This document shows positions 17,402-24,978 of a stretch of DNA of 64,000 nt, piece by piece (position 1 is the first letter of the stretch; each line of letters begins with the position of its first letter). The translations under genes were made by a program, and so were the position numbers. The notes under the pieces are model-generated. The model did no database searches and was not told where the DNA came from. It saw nothing but the letters and a program-made list of their open reading frames with translations. Where the stretch lies: contig CAZBFP010000003.1 of assembly GCA_964491265.1 (NCBI GenBank), positions 144,647-208,646 on the forward strand, written 5' to 3'. The DNA is from JBBAGC01 sp964491265. GTDB lineage: Bacteria; Spirochaetota; UBA4802; UBA5550.

Positions 17402-18598
17402 ATGAATATAATGAACGCTGTAATAACCGCAATAAGGTCCCTTAAAAGAAATAAGATGAGATCGCTCCTCACCAGTGTGGGTATAATAATAGGTGTTTCC
17501 TCTGTTATTCTCATGATAGGGCTGGCCAGCAGCGCCAGGATTGAGGTTAAGGACAAGGTTTCCAATTTCGGTGAAAACGGCATATCCATCAAAACAAAAC
17601 GTGGAGGGAAACTCTTTACAGATTCAGATGTTATATATATTCAGAATAATATTTATGAAATTGATAAAATAACACCTGTATGCTACAGTTCTGTGACCCG
17701 TAATATTGTGCGGTACCGCAATAATGTTTCAAATTCCATACTCTGGGGCGTTAATAATGATTTCCTGGCAATAAAGGGGCGCTCTGTTATTCATGGCAGG
17801 GCTTTTACAGATGAGGAGATAAATTCATTCGGCAAAGTGGCAATTATTGGGCTTACCCTGAAAGATGAACTTTTCGGCAATGCTGACCCTATTGGCGAGC
17901 ACATTCTTTTTAATGATATACCTCTTCAGGTTATAGGCGTTTTAAACAGAGCAGGGAGGGCTTTTTCAGGGAGGGATTTTGACAATAAGGTTCTTATGCC
18001 TCATACAAGCGCCAATGTGAGAATTTTCGGCCGCCGCGACAGCTACTCGGAAATACTTATGTCAACAAAAGAGGAGTATATGCTCGATGCAGCGGAGAAA
18101 CATCTGATCACATACTTCAGGCGTATCCATAACCTCAGGAGCGATCAGGATGATGATTTTGAGATAAATACAAGCAAAGAGAAGCTTAAAATGACAGAGG
18201 ATATTACAAAGGCCCTATCCCTTCTCCTTGCAGGAATCGCCTCTATATCACTTTTTGTAGGTGGTGTGGGGATTATGAATATAATGCTTGTTTCTGTTAC
18301 TGAAAGGACCAGAGAGATAGGGATAAGAATGGCTATAGGGGCAAAGAGACGGGATATTCTTTTTCAGTTCCTTATTGAGGCTGTTACTCTTACATCTGCA
18401 GGGGGGGCTATCGGAATATTACTGGGGCTTTTAGGCTATGTTGTTATTCTCTACTTTTTAAAATGGGAGTTTATTTTTTCACTTTCAGCTGTCTTAATTT
18501 CATTTCTTTTTTCAGCTGCAGTTGGAATATTTTTCGGCTATTATCCGGCTAAAAAAGCCTCCAATCTTAAGCCTATTGAGGCTCTGAAATATGAATAG
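17402..18598 (+). CDS. MacB/FtsX-type ABC transporter permease
   Basis: This 398-residue protein has the MacB layout: one N-terminal helix with the family entry SLKRNKMRSLLTSVGIIIGVSSVILMIG, a large periplasmic domain (about 50-270), then three helices beginning IMNIMLVSVTERTREIGIRMAIGA, and a C-terminal AKKASNLKPIEALKYE. Such permeases export peptides or lipoproteins or transmit force, with a separate ATPase. No ATPase gene is adjacent, so the partner must be encoded elsewhere. The next gene starts 8 bases before its stop. Confidence 0.9.
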   Translation: MNIMNAVITAIRSLKRNKMRSLLTSVGIIIGVSSVILMIGLASSARIEVKDKVSNFGENGISIKTKRGGKLFTDSDVIYIQNNIYEIDKITPVCYSSVTRNIVRYRNNVSNSILWGVNNDFLAIKGRSVIHGRAFTDEEINSFGKVAIIGLTLKDELFGNADPIGEHILFNDIPLQVIGVLNRAGRAFSGRDFDNKVLMPHTSANVRIFGRRDSYSEILMSTKEEYMLDAAEKHLITYFRRIHNLRSDQDDDFEINTSKEKLKMTEDITKALSLLLAGIASISLFVGGVGIMNIMLVSVTERTREIGIRMAIGAKRRDILFQFLIEAVTLTSAGGAIGILLGLLGYVVILYFLKWEFIFSLSAVLISFLFSAAVGIFFGYYPAKKASNLKPIEALKYE

Positions 18599-20255
18599 CG
18601 GTTTTACCCGGAATGTTTTTTCCCGGTTCAGCTCAGCTGTAATGAGCAGGGATATATATTTTTTTGCTTTTCTTTTTCTGGTAATACTGATTTTAAGGGG
18701 GCCCACCCTTTTTAATGATTATTATAATGCTCATGAGCTTGATGCACTGGTTCAGGTAAGGGACTTTATTGCAGGTGATATTCCGGGTAAAGATTTTGCA
18801 GAGAGTAAAAAAATTATTTATCATCTGTTATATCGGGCAGCTCATAAGGTCTCCTACGATTACGGCTGGGCCTTTCTTCATCTTTTTACGATTTTTATCG
18901 TTTTTTTTACCTCCTCTTTTGTTTATTTAACCGGGAAAAGAATTACCGGGAGAAAGACCGCCATGGCAGCCTCTCTTTTTTACGGTATAATGATTTCATC
19001 CTTTAACAGTGATTTTATGGCAACTGGCCGTGAAATAGTATGCAATCTCTTCCTTTCAGCCGGATTTTTCTTCTTTATTATTTTAATATCCTCATCTGAC
19101 TCAATAAGAAAAAAAGCCCTTTGTTTCTTATTGACCCTTTTAATGGCCTGGTGCGCCTTTAATGTGAGTACCCATGGTATTATCCTTATCATTTTTTTAC
19201 TGTTATTTTCAGCTTTCTATATCCCCTACAGGGAATGGGGGATAAAGAGTCAGTATTTTGCCGGTTTAGCTGTTCTTGTTGTCTCCTGCTTTTCTGTTTT
19301 TTTTATCGGTTATCTGGTAAAGGATAAATTTGTTCATCTTCTTGTGGGCCATGGAACAGCCAGGATTAATGAATTTTTTGCAGCAGGGGGGGATTACAGC
19401 CCTGTTGATTTTCTATTCCGCTTTATTCATAGACAGGGAATTCTTCTTTTATGGCATTTTATATTGTGGGTACCATCTGCAGTTTATACATGGCTTTTTT
19501 TAACCAGAAGATTTAAAGGGACAGATATAAAAGAGGCAGCTCTGATGCTCTTTACTCTTACAGCATGGATCACTGTTTTCAGCGGAGGTTCAAGGATCTA
19601 TTTCCATTATTTTATAACCATCTATCCCTTCCTTGCACTCACTGCTGCAATAAGTCTGGCACGATCTGATAAAAGGATTATTGAAAAAATAAACAGGCAT
19701 ATGGTTAAATTGATAATTATACCTGCTCTTTTCTTTTTTCTCTGGAATATAAAAGATATTGCTGTAAAACATTTTTATCCGGAATCTTTTTACAGTGAGA
19801 ATCCGGTTTTTTCTATTACAAGGCAATTTATTCTGGGCGCTGATAAACATTACCTCCTCCCTGCTGAGGATTACAGGGATGCTGCAGATTACATAAAAAA
19901 TAGTACTAAAGTAAATGATGCGGTTTTTGTATGGGGTGAGGGGCCCTATATCAATTATTACGCTGAGAGAAGGATGGGGGGGGAACACCTGAGGATGAAA
20001 AGCAGAGCCGGCAGGATTGCTGCTCTTTATGCAGATGGGACAAGGGATGCAATATTAAAGGCAAGAAAGATTGAGAATGAAATTATCGCACCACTTGTAA
20101 GGAAAAGGCCTGCTGTTATTGCCGATGTTTCCGGTAATGGATTTGACGGATTTCATATATCTTTGAAGGAGTCGCGGCATCTTTATAAGTATGTAAGGAA
20201 TAATTATTATTTTGACAGAAGCATAAATGGTATTGATATTTACAGGCGCAGATAG
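18591..20255 (+). CDS. GT-C fold membrane glycosyltransferase (PMT/ArnT-like)
   Basis: The 554-residue protein has about ten to eleven hydrophobic helices, a first periplasmic loop with acidic residues (NDYYNAHELDALVQVRDFI) and a soluble C-terminal domain (DYRDAADYIKNSTKVNDAVFVWGE). This is the layout of family 39/83-like glycosyltransferases that use polyprenyl-phosphate sugars. The acceptor is unknown. It overlaps the permease gene by 8 bases, so the two are coupled. Start at 18591 is the first ATG in frame. Confidence 0.75.
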   Translation: MNSGFTRNVFSRFSSAVMSRDIYFFAFLFLVILILRGPTLFNDYYNAHELDALVQVRDFIAGDIPGKDFAESKKIIYHLLYRAAHKVSYDYGWAFLHLFTIFIVFFTSSFVYLTGKRITGRKTAMAASLFYGIMISSFNSDFMATGREIVCNLFLSAGFFFFIILISSSDSIRKKALCFLLTLLMAWCAFNVSTHGIILIIFLLLFSAFYIPYREWGIKSQYFAGLAVLVVSCFSVFFIGYLVKDKFVHLLVGHGTARINEFFAAGGDYSPVDFLFRFIHRQGILLLWHFILWVPSAVYTWLFLTRRFKGTDIKEAALMLFTLTAWITVFSGGSRIYFHYFITIYPFLALTAAISLARSDKRIIEKINRHMVKLIIIPALFFFLWNIKDIAVKHFYPESFYSENPVFSITRQFILGADKHYLLPAEDYRDAADYIKNSTKVNDAVFVWGEGPYINYYAERRMGGEHLRMKSRAGRIAALYADGTRDAILKARKIENEIIAPLVRKRPAVIADVSGNGFDGFHISLKESRHLYKYVRNNYYFDRSINGIDIYRRR

Positions 20256-20260
20256 GGGCG

Positions 20261-21394
20261 CTATTTCTTCTCTTTCCCTGATAGAACTGTTTTCCTGTAA
20301 TTTCCCGGAGACTGGCCTGTAAATTTTAGAAATACAGTACAGAATGTTGTATTGGAATTAAAACCCGCAGCTATACCCACTGAAAGAATTGACCTGTCCG
20401 GCTCCTCAATGAGCATTGTTTTTGCCTCCTCAACCCTGTATTCATTAACAAAGGTGTTGAAGTTTTTCTTCAGTTTTTCATTAAGTATTTCTGAAAGCTG
20501 GTGAGGTGATATGGCAAGTTCCCTGGCAAGATCTCTAAGTGAGAGCTCTTCATCCGCGAAAAATTTCTCTTCCTTCATCAGCTCCTGAAGGCGTATAAGT
20601 ATCTCCTTTACATTAAGCCCTGAAAGCCTCGATTTTTCATAATTTGCTTTTCTGGTTTCGCTTCTAAGGAGCCTGTAATAGTCGTTATGGCGCTGTGTTA
20701 CCAGGTAAACATAAATTGTTGCGATTGTGGCCATTACCACAGAAATATTTACAAGTGTAAGGGACCAGATAAATCCTGAAAAGCATATGAGATTGGACAG
20801 GACAATAGATAATGCGGAAATATACCCCATGCGCGCGGCTTTTGCGGTTTTACTGCTCCCGGGGCTGAGCCAAACAGGGAGCATCTCTATAAGTACCGGT
20901 GTCATTAAGAGGGCAACATAGAGTGAGGGGAGAATTGCTGTAATATATACCGCTTTATAGTAAAAAGGGAGTGCTGCAAAAGCCCCGCCCCATACAGGGA
21001 GTCCCGGGTAGGGGGGAGGCTCTGACCCCTGTATAAGCCCCCATGATATTATCGCCATGGAAACGATAGCCGGGATAAGGAAAAAAAGGTAGCTTTTCCT
21101 GAGCCTGAACTCACTTGCAAGCACCCATTTATACCTTAAAACCATTATGGGCGGCACCATGTATGTCAGGGGGACAGGGAGTATTACCAGGTAATATGTG
21201 TAGGGGTAATGGTCCAGAATTCCTGTGCTGATTATACATATCTGGTACATCCAGATTGCCATTCCAAGGAATGATATGGCAAAGAGGTAATCGATAAAGC
21301 TTTTTCTGGCCTGCACAAGCTGCCCTATGGAGATTATAACAGCAAATGTGGGGCCGAAAAACATTATAAAATGGAGCAGTGTTTCAGTAATCAC
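20261..21394 (-). CDS. AraC-family regulator with an N-terminal membrane sensor
   Basis: The 377-residue protein has seven or so hydrophobic helices in residues 1-240 and an AraC-type DNA-binding domain at the C-terminus: first HTH LSLRDLARELAISPHQLSEILNE, second region ILSVGIAAGFNSNTTFCTVFLKFTGQSPGNYR. Membrane-bound AraC regulators of this form are common in spirochaetes. It converges with the glycosyltransferase gene, leaving 5 bases between stops. Ligand and targets are not apparent. Confidence 0.88.
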   Translation of the reverse strand: MITETLLHFIMFFGPTFAVIISIGQLVQARKSFIDYLFAISFLGMAIWMYQICIISTGILDHYPYTYYLVILPVPLTYMVPPIMVLRYKWVLASEFRLRKSYLFFLIPAIVSMAIISWGLIQGSEPPPYPGLPVWGGAFAALPFYYKAVYITAILPSLYVALLMTPVLIEMLPVWLSPGSSKTAKAARMGYISALSIVLSNLICFSGFIWSLTLVNISVVMATIATIYVYLVTQRHNDYYRLLRSETRKANYEKSRLSGLNVKEILIRLQELMKEEKFFADEELSLRDLARELAISPHQLSEILNEKLKKNFNTFVNEYRVEEAKTMLIEEPDRSILSVGIAAGFNSNTTFCTVFLKFTGQSPGNYRKTVLSGKEKK

Positions 21395-21460
21395 TTTCCG
21401 GACCGGTTAATCTTTTTTTATATATTGTTAATCACATAATTGAGATGTCAATTATAATAT

Positions 21461-21475
21461 ATATGCTCTGACCCC
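21461..21475 (+). repeat. Direct repeat ATATGCTCTGACCCC, left copy
   Basis: The identical 15-mer recurs at 22661-22675, exactly 1,200 bases on, so the two copies bracket the lipoprotein gene at 21515-22447. The TGCTCTGACCCC core resembles the ends of some REP-associated transposon relics, but no transposase is present. Confidence 0.7.
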
Positions 21476-21514
21476 GGCCCGGATTCGGCAGCTTATTAAA
21501 TAAAGTATTTTCCC

Positions 21515-22447
21515 TTATTGCTGAAGAGAAATACTGTCAAAATATAAGCGGTCATCTTTTGTCCCCCCTTTATCTTTGTTGTAGCAGGCTCTGATAGCTA
21601 TACGGATGAATTTAGCGTCAGGCGGGATCTGATCGGCCCTCCTTTCCCAGGAGATTCTTTCCCATACTCCCTGTTCATCCGGAGATATCCTGGACATTGT
21701 TGAATAGGGTGTAGACGCGGGGATTTCACATAAATTATCGGTATAATAATAAATCTTAAAGCTTGAGCTCACCCTCTCCGGTGAACCCTCATCTGAATCA
21801 GCAAGATAAAGCCATGCAGAAAGGATAAGCCCATTTCCCTCTTCTATTTCAACTGGAGAGCTTAAAATTTCTCTACCTCCGATGCTTGTAGTAAGTGAAC
21901 TAAAGTAGGCGGAATAGTTTCCCGAATGAGAAACTTCTTCTCCGGTAATGAAATTTCCGGCTCCGGCCATATCCCAGCTGTAAGGTCTTGAAAGTTCATC
22001 AAATTCCTCAAAAGAAAAGTTCTCTACAGGCATTTCATTCATCCGCTTTATAGATATGCTGTAGATCTCCTCCTCCCCTTCATCATTGCTTGCTGATATA
22101 TAAATATCTGCCGGATTTTCAGTGACCGGAATAATTGAAAAGGTTCCATCTGTTGTAAAGTCTCCGCATATAACCTGAATTGTACTTCCATTGGCCGGAT
22201 TTATACCAAGTTCAATTTCGTCAATATGGGTTTCTGTAAGCAGATTATACTCCAGGATTTGTGTGCTGAACTCCGGGGTCAGCTTCCCCGGTATAATCGA
22301 AATAGAGCTTATGCCCGGTTTTGGAGGGTTTTCCGGTTCATGTTCTTCCTGTTCTGTGATGTCATCCTCATTCCCGTATTCCTGTGAATCACAGGCGCAG
22401 AAAAAAAACAGTATTAAGCAGAAAATGAAAATAGATTTTTTACTCAT
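21515..22447 (-). CDS. Lipoprotein with cadherin-like beta-sandwich and carbohydrate-binding-like domains
   Basis: The 310-residue protein has a lipoprotein signal peptide (residues 1-19, FFFCAC), an acidic linker with EPENPPKP, then a cadherin-like beta-sandwich domain at about 45-135 (ISSISIIPGKLTPEFSTQILEYNL cut at its conserved Tyr-Asn). The C-terminal part (140-310) resembles a carbohydrate-binding jelly roll (FSHSGNYSAYFSS-type core, ending DDRLYFDSISLQ). It is likely anchored on the outer surface. Flanking 15-bp direct repeats suggest it could be an inserted gene. Confidence 0.75.
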   Translation of the reverse strand: MSKKSIFIFCLILFFFCACDSQEYGNEDDITEQEEHEPENPPKPGISSISIIPGKLTPEFSTQILEYNLLTETHIDEIELGINPANGSTIQVICGDFTTDGTFSIIPVTENPADIYISASNDEGEEEIYSISIKRMNEMPVENFSFEEFDELSRPYSWDMAGAGNFITGEEVSHSGNYSAYFSSLTTSIGGREILSSPVEIEEGNGLILSAWLYLADSDEGSPERVSSSFKIYYYTDNLCEIPASTPYSTMSRISPDEQGVWERISWERRADQIPPDAKFIRIAIRACYNKDKGGTKDDRLYFDSISLQQ

Positions 22448-22660
22448 TGTACCCCCTCCGGATGATTTTTTAGCTTTGCAGCAGAAACGGTCTTATATAG
22501 TAATACGTTTTTCCGGCTGTTTTTTTTGAGAAAAATCAGTTTAATAATTTTTTTTTGCTGCTTTGCATCCTTGTTACTGCTCAGTTTCCCGGTCTGTAAA
22601 TACTGATTCAGGCAATAAGTAATATTCCGGCCTCTAACCCCAACGATATCTACATACGGC

Positions 22661-22675
22661 ATATGCTCTGACCCC
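22661..22675 (+). repeat. Direct repeat ATATGCTCTGACCCC, right copy
   Basis: This is identical to 21461-21475. It lies at the left border of the accessory region and just before the first nucleotidyltransferase relic. Confidence 0.7.
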
Positions 22676-22682
22676 TGGTTCC

Positions 22683-22824
22683 TGTTTAATACTTGACCTC
22701 ATATCTAAAAAGCATTAATTTACAGTCAAACAGCAGCCCGGGGTTAAGTATGCGTATTACTGAATATCAGAGAAAAAAAATTAAAGATGTAATAAAAGAT
22801 ATGATAGAAACGATTTTGCTGTAA
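22683..22824 (+). pseudogene. Relic of a minimal nucleotidyltransferase (MNT-type) gene, copy 1
   Basis: The start codon at 22751 begins MRITEYQRKK and the frame breaks at a run of seven A residues; in the -1 frame it continues IKDVIKDMIETILL and stops at 22824. A near-identical start (upstream TTAATACTTGACC and MRITEYERKK included) recurs at 27149-27319, where the -1 frame reads IKAVIEKIFGTKAEV, the start typical of MNT-domain proteins of HEPN/MNT toxin-antitoxin systems. Everything carrying the catalytic GS-x10-DxD motif is missing. Confidence 0.6.
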
Positions 22825-22885
22825 TTTATTTAACTGTTATTTTATTATGATTGAAGTCCATAATTTTTTGCAGCCAGGAGGATTT

Positions 22886-23115
22886 ATGCATATAATTATT
22901 ACCGCTAAAGTTACTTCAGATAAAAAAATTGTAATTGATGAAAAGCATCAACAGCTTTTAAAACCTGGCATGAAACTTAATCTTATTATTGATCATGAAG
23001 ATAACAAAATTGACAAAAAAAAGCACTCGAATTTGTTTTAATCACTGCAAATAGTTCTTCTCCTGGACTTAAAGTTAAAGAGATTACCAGAGAATGGATT
23101 CATAGTAATGAATAA
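22886..23115 (+). pseudogene. Frameshifted antitoxin gene ahead of a PIN-domain gene
   Basis: AGGAGG at 22876-22881 fixes the ATG at 22886 (the longer upstream frame is unlikely). The frame MHIIITAKVTSDKK runs to a stop at 23041, but a one-base shift at the A8 run near 23013-23020 would continue as ALEFVLITANSSSPG and end with EITREWIHSNE at 23115. That end overlaps the PIN start ATGAATAA by 8 bases, the usual antitoxin-toxin coupling. So this was probably one antitoxin of about 77 residues. It may be a real frameshift, a phase-variable tract or a sequencing error in a homopolymer. Confidence 0.6.
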
Positions 23116-23476
23116 CACGGGTATGCGGTATTTTGATACGAATTGTCTTATATATTTATCTGATATAGAATCTCCATATCATGAATCTGTAATGGAAATA
23201 TTTTTGAAAACTGTAAATGAAAACAGGTTCGCCTTGGAGTTTACTGTGATAGGATCAAAGGGTACAGTAAGGCTTTCAGGAACAAATCTTAACCAGATAG
23301 ATTTCTGGGATGTGGAAGGGATGGAACGGCCCGACATGGATTTTAAGCTGGATCACCAGTATGGCAAAGGGCACGACTTTATGTATAAGTATATAGTGGA
23401 GGAAAGATGGGAGATGTTTCCGGCTTATGAGGATGTCCTGTCCGGGATAGGTTTAATGGAGAAATTGAGTTTTTAG
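23108..23476 (+). pseudogene. Chimera: PIN-domain N-terminus joined in frame to the C-terminus of a Gfo/Idh/MocA oxidoreductase
   Basis: Residues 1-42 are the start of a PIN ribonuclease (MRYFDTNCLIYLSD with the first catalytic Asp). From about residue 43 (position 23234) the protein reads as the C-terminus of a sugar-nucleotide dehydrogenase of the WbpB-like Gfo/Idh/MocA type: VIGSKGTVRLSGTNLNQIDF, HQYGKGHDFMYKYIVEERW and a terminal GIGLMEKLSF. Neither half is complete, so no function is expected. The frame is intact across the junction. Confidence 0.75.
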
Positions 23477-23488
23477 GGAGGGGGAAAA

Positions 23489-23857
23489 ATGAAACCGATA
23501 AGTGTAACTGCGAAAAAAGTAAAAAACGGGTATCTGATTCCCGATAGTCCTGAACTTGAAGGTCTTAACGGGCGCGATATAATAGTAAAAATAATTGCTG
23601 AGAAGAGCGACCCGGCTTCTGATAAAAGTTTAAAAGTTAAAAAAATAGTTAAGCTGAAGAAAAATCCCGCTGATGATAAAACCTGGAAAGAACTGGCAGC
23701 TGAAGCGGCTGTTGAGAGATATGAGAAAAAATCAAAAAATCAGGTACCCTCAAAATTAACTGATGAGCAGATTAAGTCCTTTGCAAAAAGATATAATGTT
23801 GAAGATATACACACTATTGATGATATTTTATTACGATTAAAAGGAAAGAGGCGGTAA
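23489..23857 (+). CDS. Probable antitoxin partner of the following PIN gene
   Basis: The 122-residue basic protein starts MKPISVTAKKVKNGYLIPDS, resembling small AbrB-like or DUF-type antitoxins that precede PIN toxins, and has a Lys-rich middle. Its stop overlaps the ATG of the PIN gene at 23857 by one base. GGGAGGGGGAAAA precedes the ATG as a strong ribosome-binding site. The family is not recognised with certainty; the role is inferred from position. Confidence 0.6.
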   Translation: MKPISVTAKKVKNGYLIPDSPELEGLNGRDIIVKIIAEKSDPASDKSLKVKKIVKLKKNPADDKTWKELAAEAAVERYEKKSKNQVPSKLTDEQIKSFAKRYNVEDIHTIDDILLRLKGKRR

Positions 23858-24489
23858 TGTTTTTACTCGATATCAATTATATTCTCGATTCTATTACGGG
23901 ACGATCTGTTAATTCAGACCGCTATAATAAATTGCTTATGGAGCTGATTAATTCAGACATAGCCTGTATATCAGTCAGTTCAATTGCAACTATTGAGTAT
24001 GTTATAAAAAAAAATTATAAAAATTCAATTGAAAAATTCAATGGGTTACTGACTGAACTGCAAAAAGTCAAGACGCCATCTTATATTGATCTCTCTTCAC
24101 CTCTGGCAAAAAAAGATTTAGAGGATTATTTAATAGAATTATCCGCCAAAAGTATCAGCGCCACAGTCTTAACTGGAGATAAAGATTTTATTAAAATATC
24201 TGATATTGCAGTTCATCCTGACATGATTCTTGAAAAGGGAATTGATTATAAAGATAATAAAATAAATTTTATCGACCTTAAAAGGCAGTACCAGAATATT
24301 TATTCCGAAGTAGAGAGGAATATTGACAGGGTAATGAACCATGGCCAGTATATAATGGGGCCTGAGATTGCCGAATTTGAAGCTAAACTTGCGAAATTTG
24401 CCGGTACAAAATACTGCTACACTGTTTCGGACGGCACAAAGGCCCTCCTTATTGCAATGATGGCCCTTGGAATAAAGGGAGGTAATTAA
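23857..24489 (+). pseudogene. Chimera: PIN-domain toxin joined in frame to the N-terminus of a DegT/DnrJ aminotransferase
   Basis: Residues 1-~132 are a near-complete PIN-domain protein (MFLLDINYILDSITGR, catalytic-type TGDKDFIKISD). From residue 136 (position 24262) it becomes the N-terminus of a sugar aminotransferase of the WbpE type: INFIDLKRQYQ, GQYIMGPEIAEFE, YCYTVSDGTKALLIAMMALG. The PLP lysine region is absent. The PIN part could still work as a toxin with the antitoxin upstream, carrying a foreign tail of 75 residues. The C-terminal piece of the aminotransferase follows at 24491. Confidence 0.8.
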
Positions 24490-24490
24490 G

Positions 24491-24694
24491 CGCTTAAATG
24501 CCGCAGGTATACCAACAGCTGTTCATTATCCCATACTTCTTAACCTGCAGCCTGTTTTTGCATATCTCGGGCAGGGTCCGGGATCTTTCCCTGTAGCTGA
24601 GGAGGCTGCGAAAAGGGTTATGAGTCTGCCAATGCATCCCTATTTGACAGATGAGGAGATGGGAAGGGTAGTAGAGGCGTTGGTTAAGGGTTAG
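24491..24694 (+). pseudogene. C-terminal fragment of the same DegT-type aminotransferase
   Basis: In frame from 24491 the sequence reads RLNAAGIPTAVHYPILLNLQ and ends LTDEEMGRVVEALVKG at 24694, the C-terminal end of WbpE-like aminotransferases. With 24262-24486 it represents one gene that has lost its middle (including the PLP lysine) while keeping both ends. The stop codon is followed by GGATT-type repeats and the CACGCGGAGGCG repeat. Confidence 0.8.
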
Positions 24695-24703
24695 GGATTT
24701 GGG

Positions 24704-24730
24704 TTCACGCGGAGGCGCGGAGGCGCGGAG
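24704..24730 (+). repeat. Left-type inverted repeat of the nuclease cassette, solitary copy
   Basis: TTCACGCGGAGGCG followed by two more CGGAGGCG-like units. No 9-bp array and no nuclease gene follow. The 24695-24815 stretch otherwise holds no gene. Confidence 0.8.
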
Positions 24731-24815
24731 GGTTAATGGTTTATTTGCGGTAAAATAATTTATTAACCACAGACTTGTGGTGAGCCTGCCGAACCATAAA
24801 CACAGGTGGACGCAG

Positions 24816-24977
24816 ATGGGTAAAAATAAAAAGATTGTATTGATGTTTTCGCCAGGGAATTGGAATATTTTGAAAAAAAAATTACTCAACAACGAATTTA
24901 ACAGCAATGCTCTTGCACTAATGATGGGCATAACCATAGATCAAGTTAAGAGTGTACATAAGAGGTTAAGCTGCTGA
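24816..24977 (+). CDS. Small helix-turn-helix-like protein
   Basis: From ATG 24816 this gives 53 residues with a helical end (NSNALALMMGITIDQVKSVH) that looks like a helix-turn-helix. Its stop lies one base before the ATG of the AlbA_2 protein, so the two could be coupled. The 18-base string GGGAATTGGAATATTTTG in it recurs at about 26412, at the border of another fragment, which suggests it may itself be recombination debris. Confidence 0.4.
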   Translation: MGKNKKIVLMFSPGNWNILKKKLLNNEFNSNALALMMGITIDQVKSVHKRLSC

Positions 24978-24978
24978 T

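Noticed and set aside
24777..24815. Longer start for the small helix-turn-helix protein
   Set aside because: The upstream codons fall in repeat-like CACAGACTTGTGG sequence and show no ribosome-binding site.
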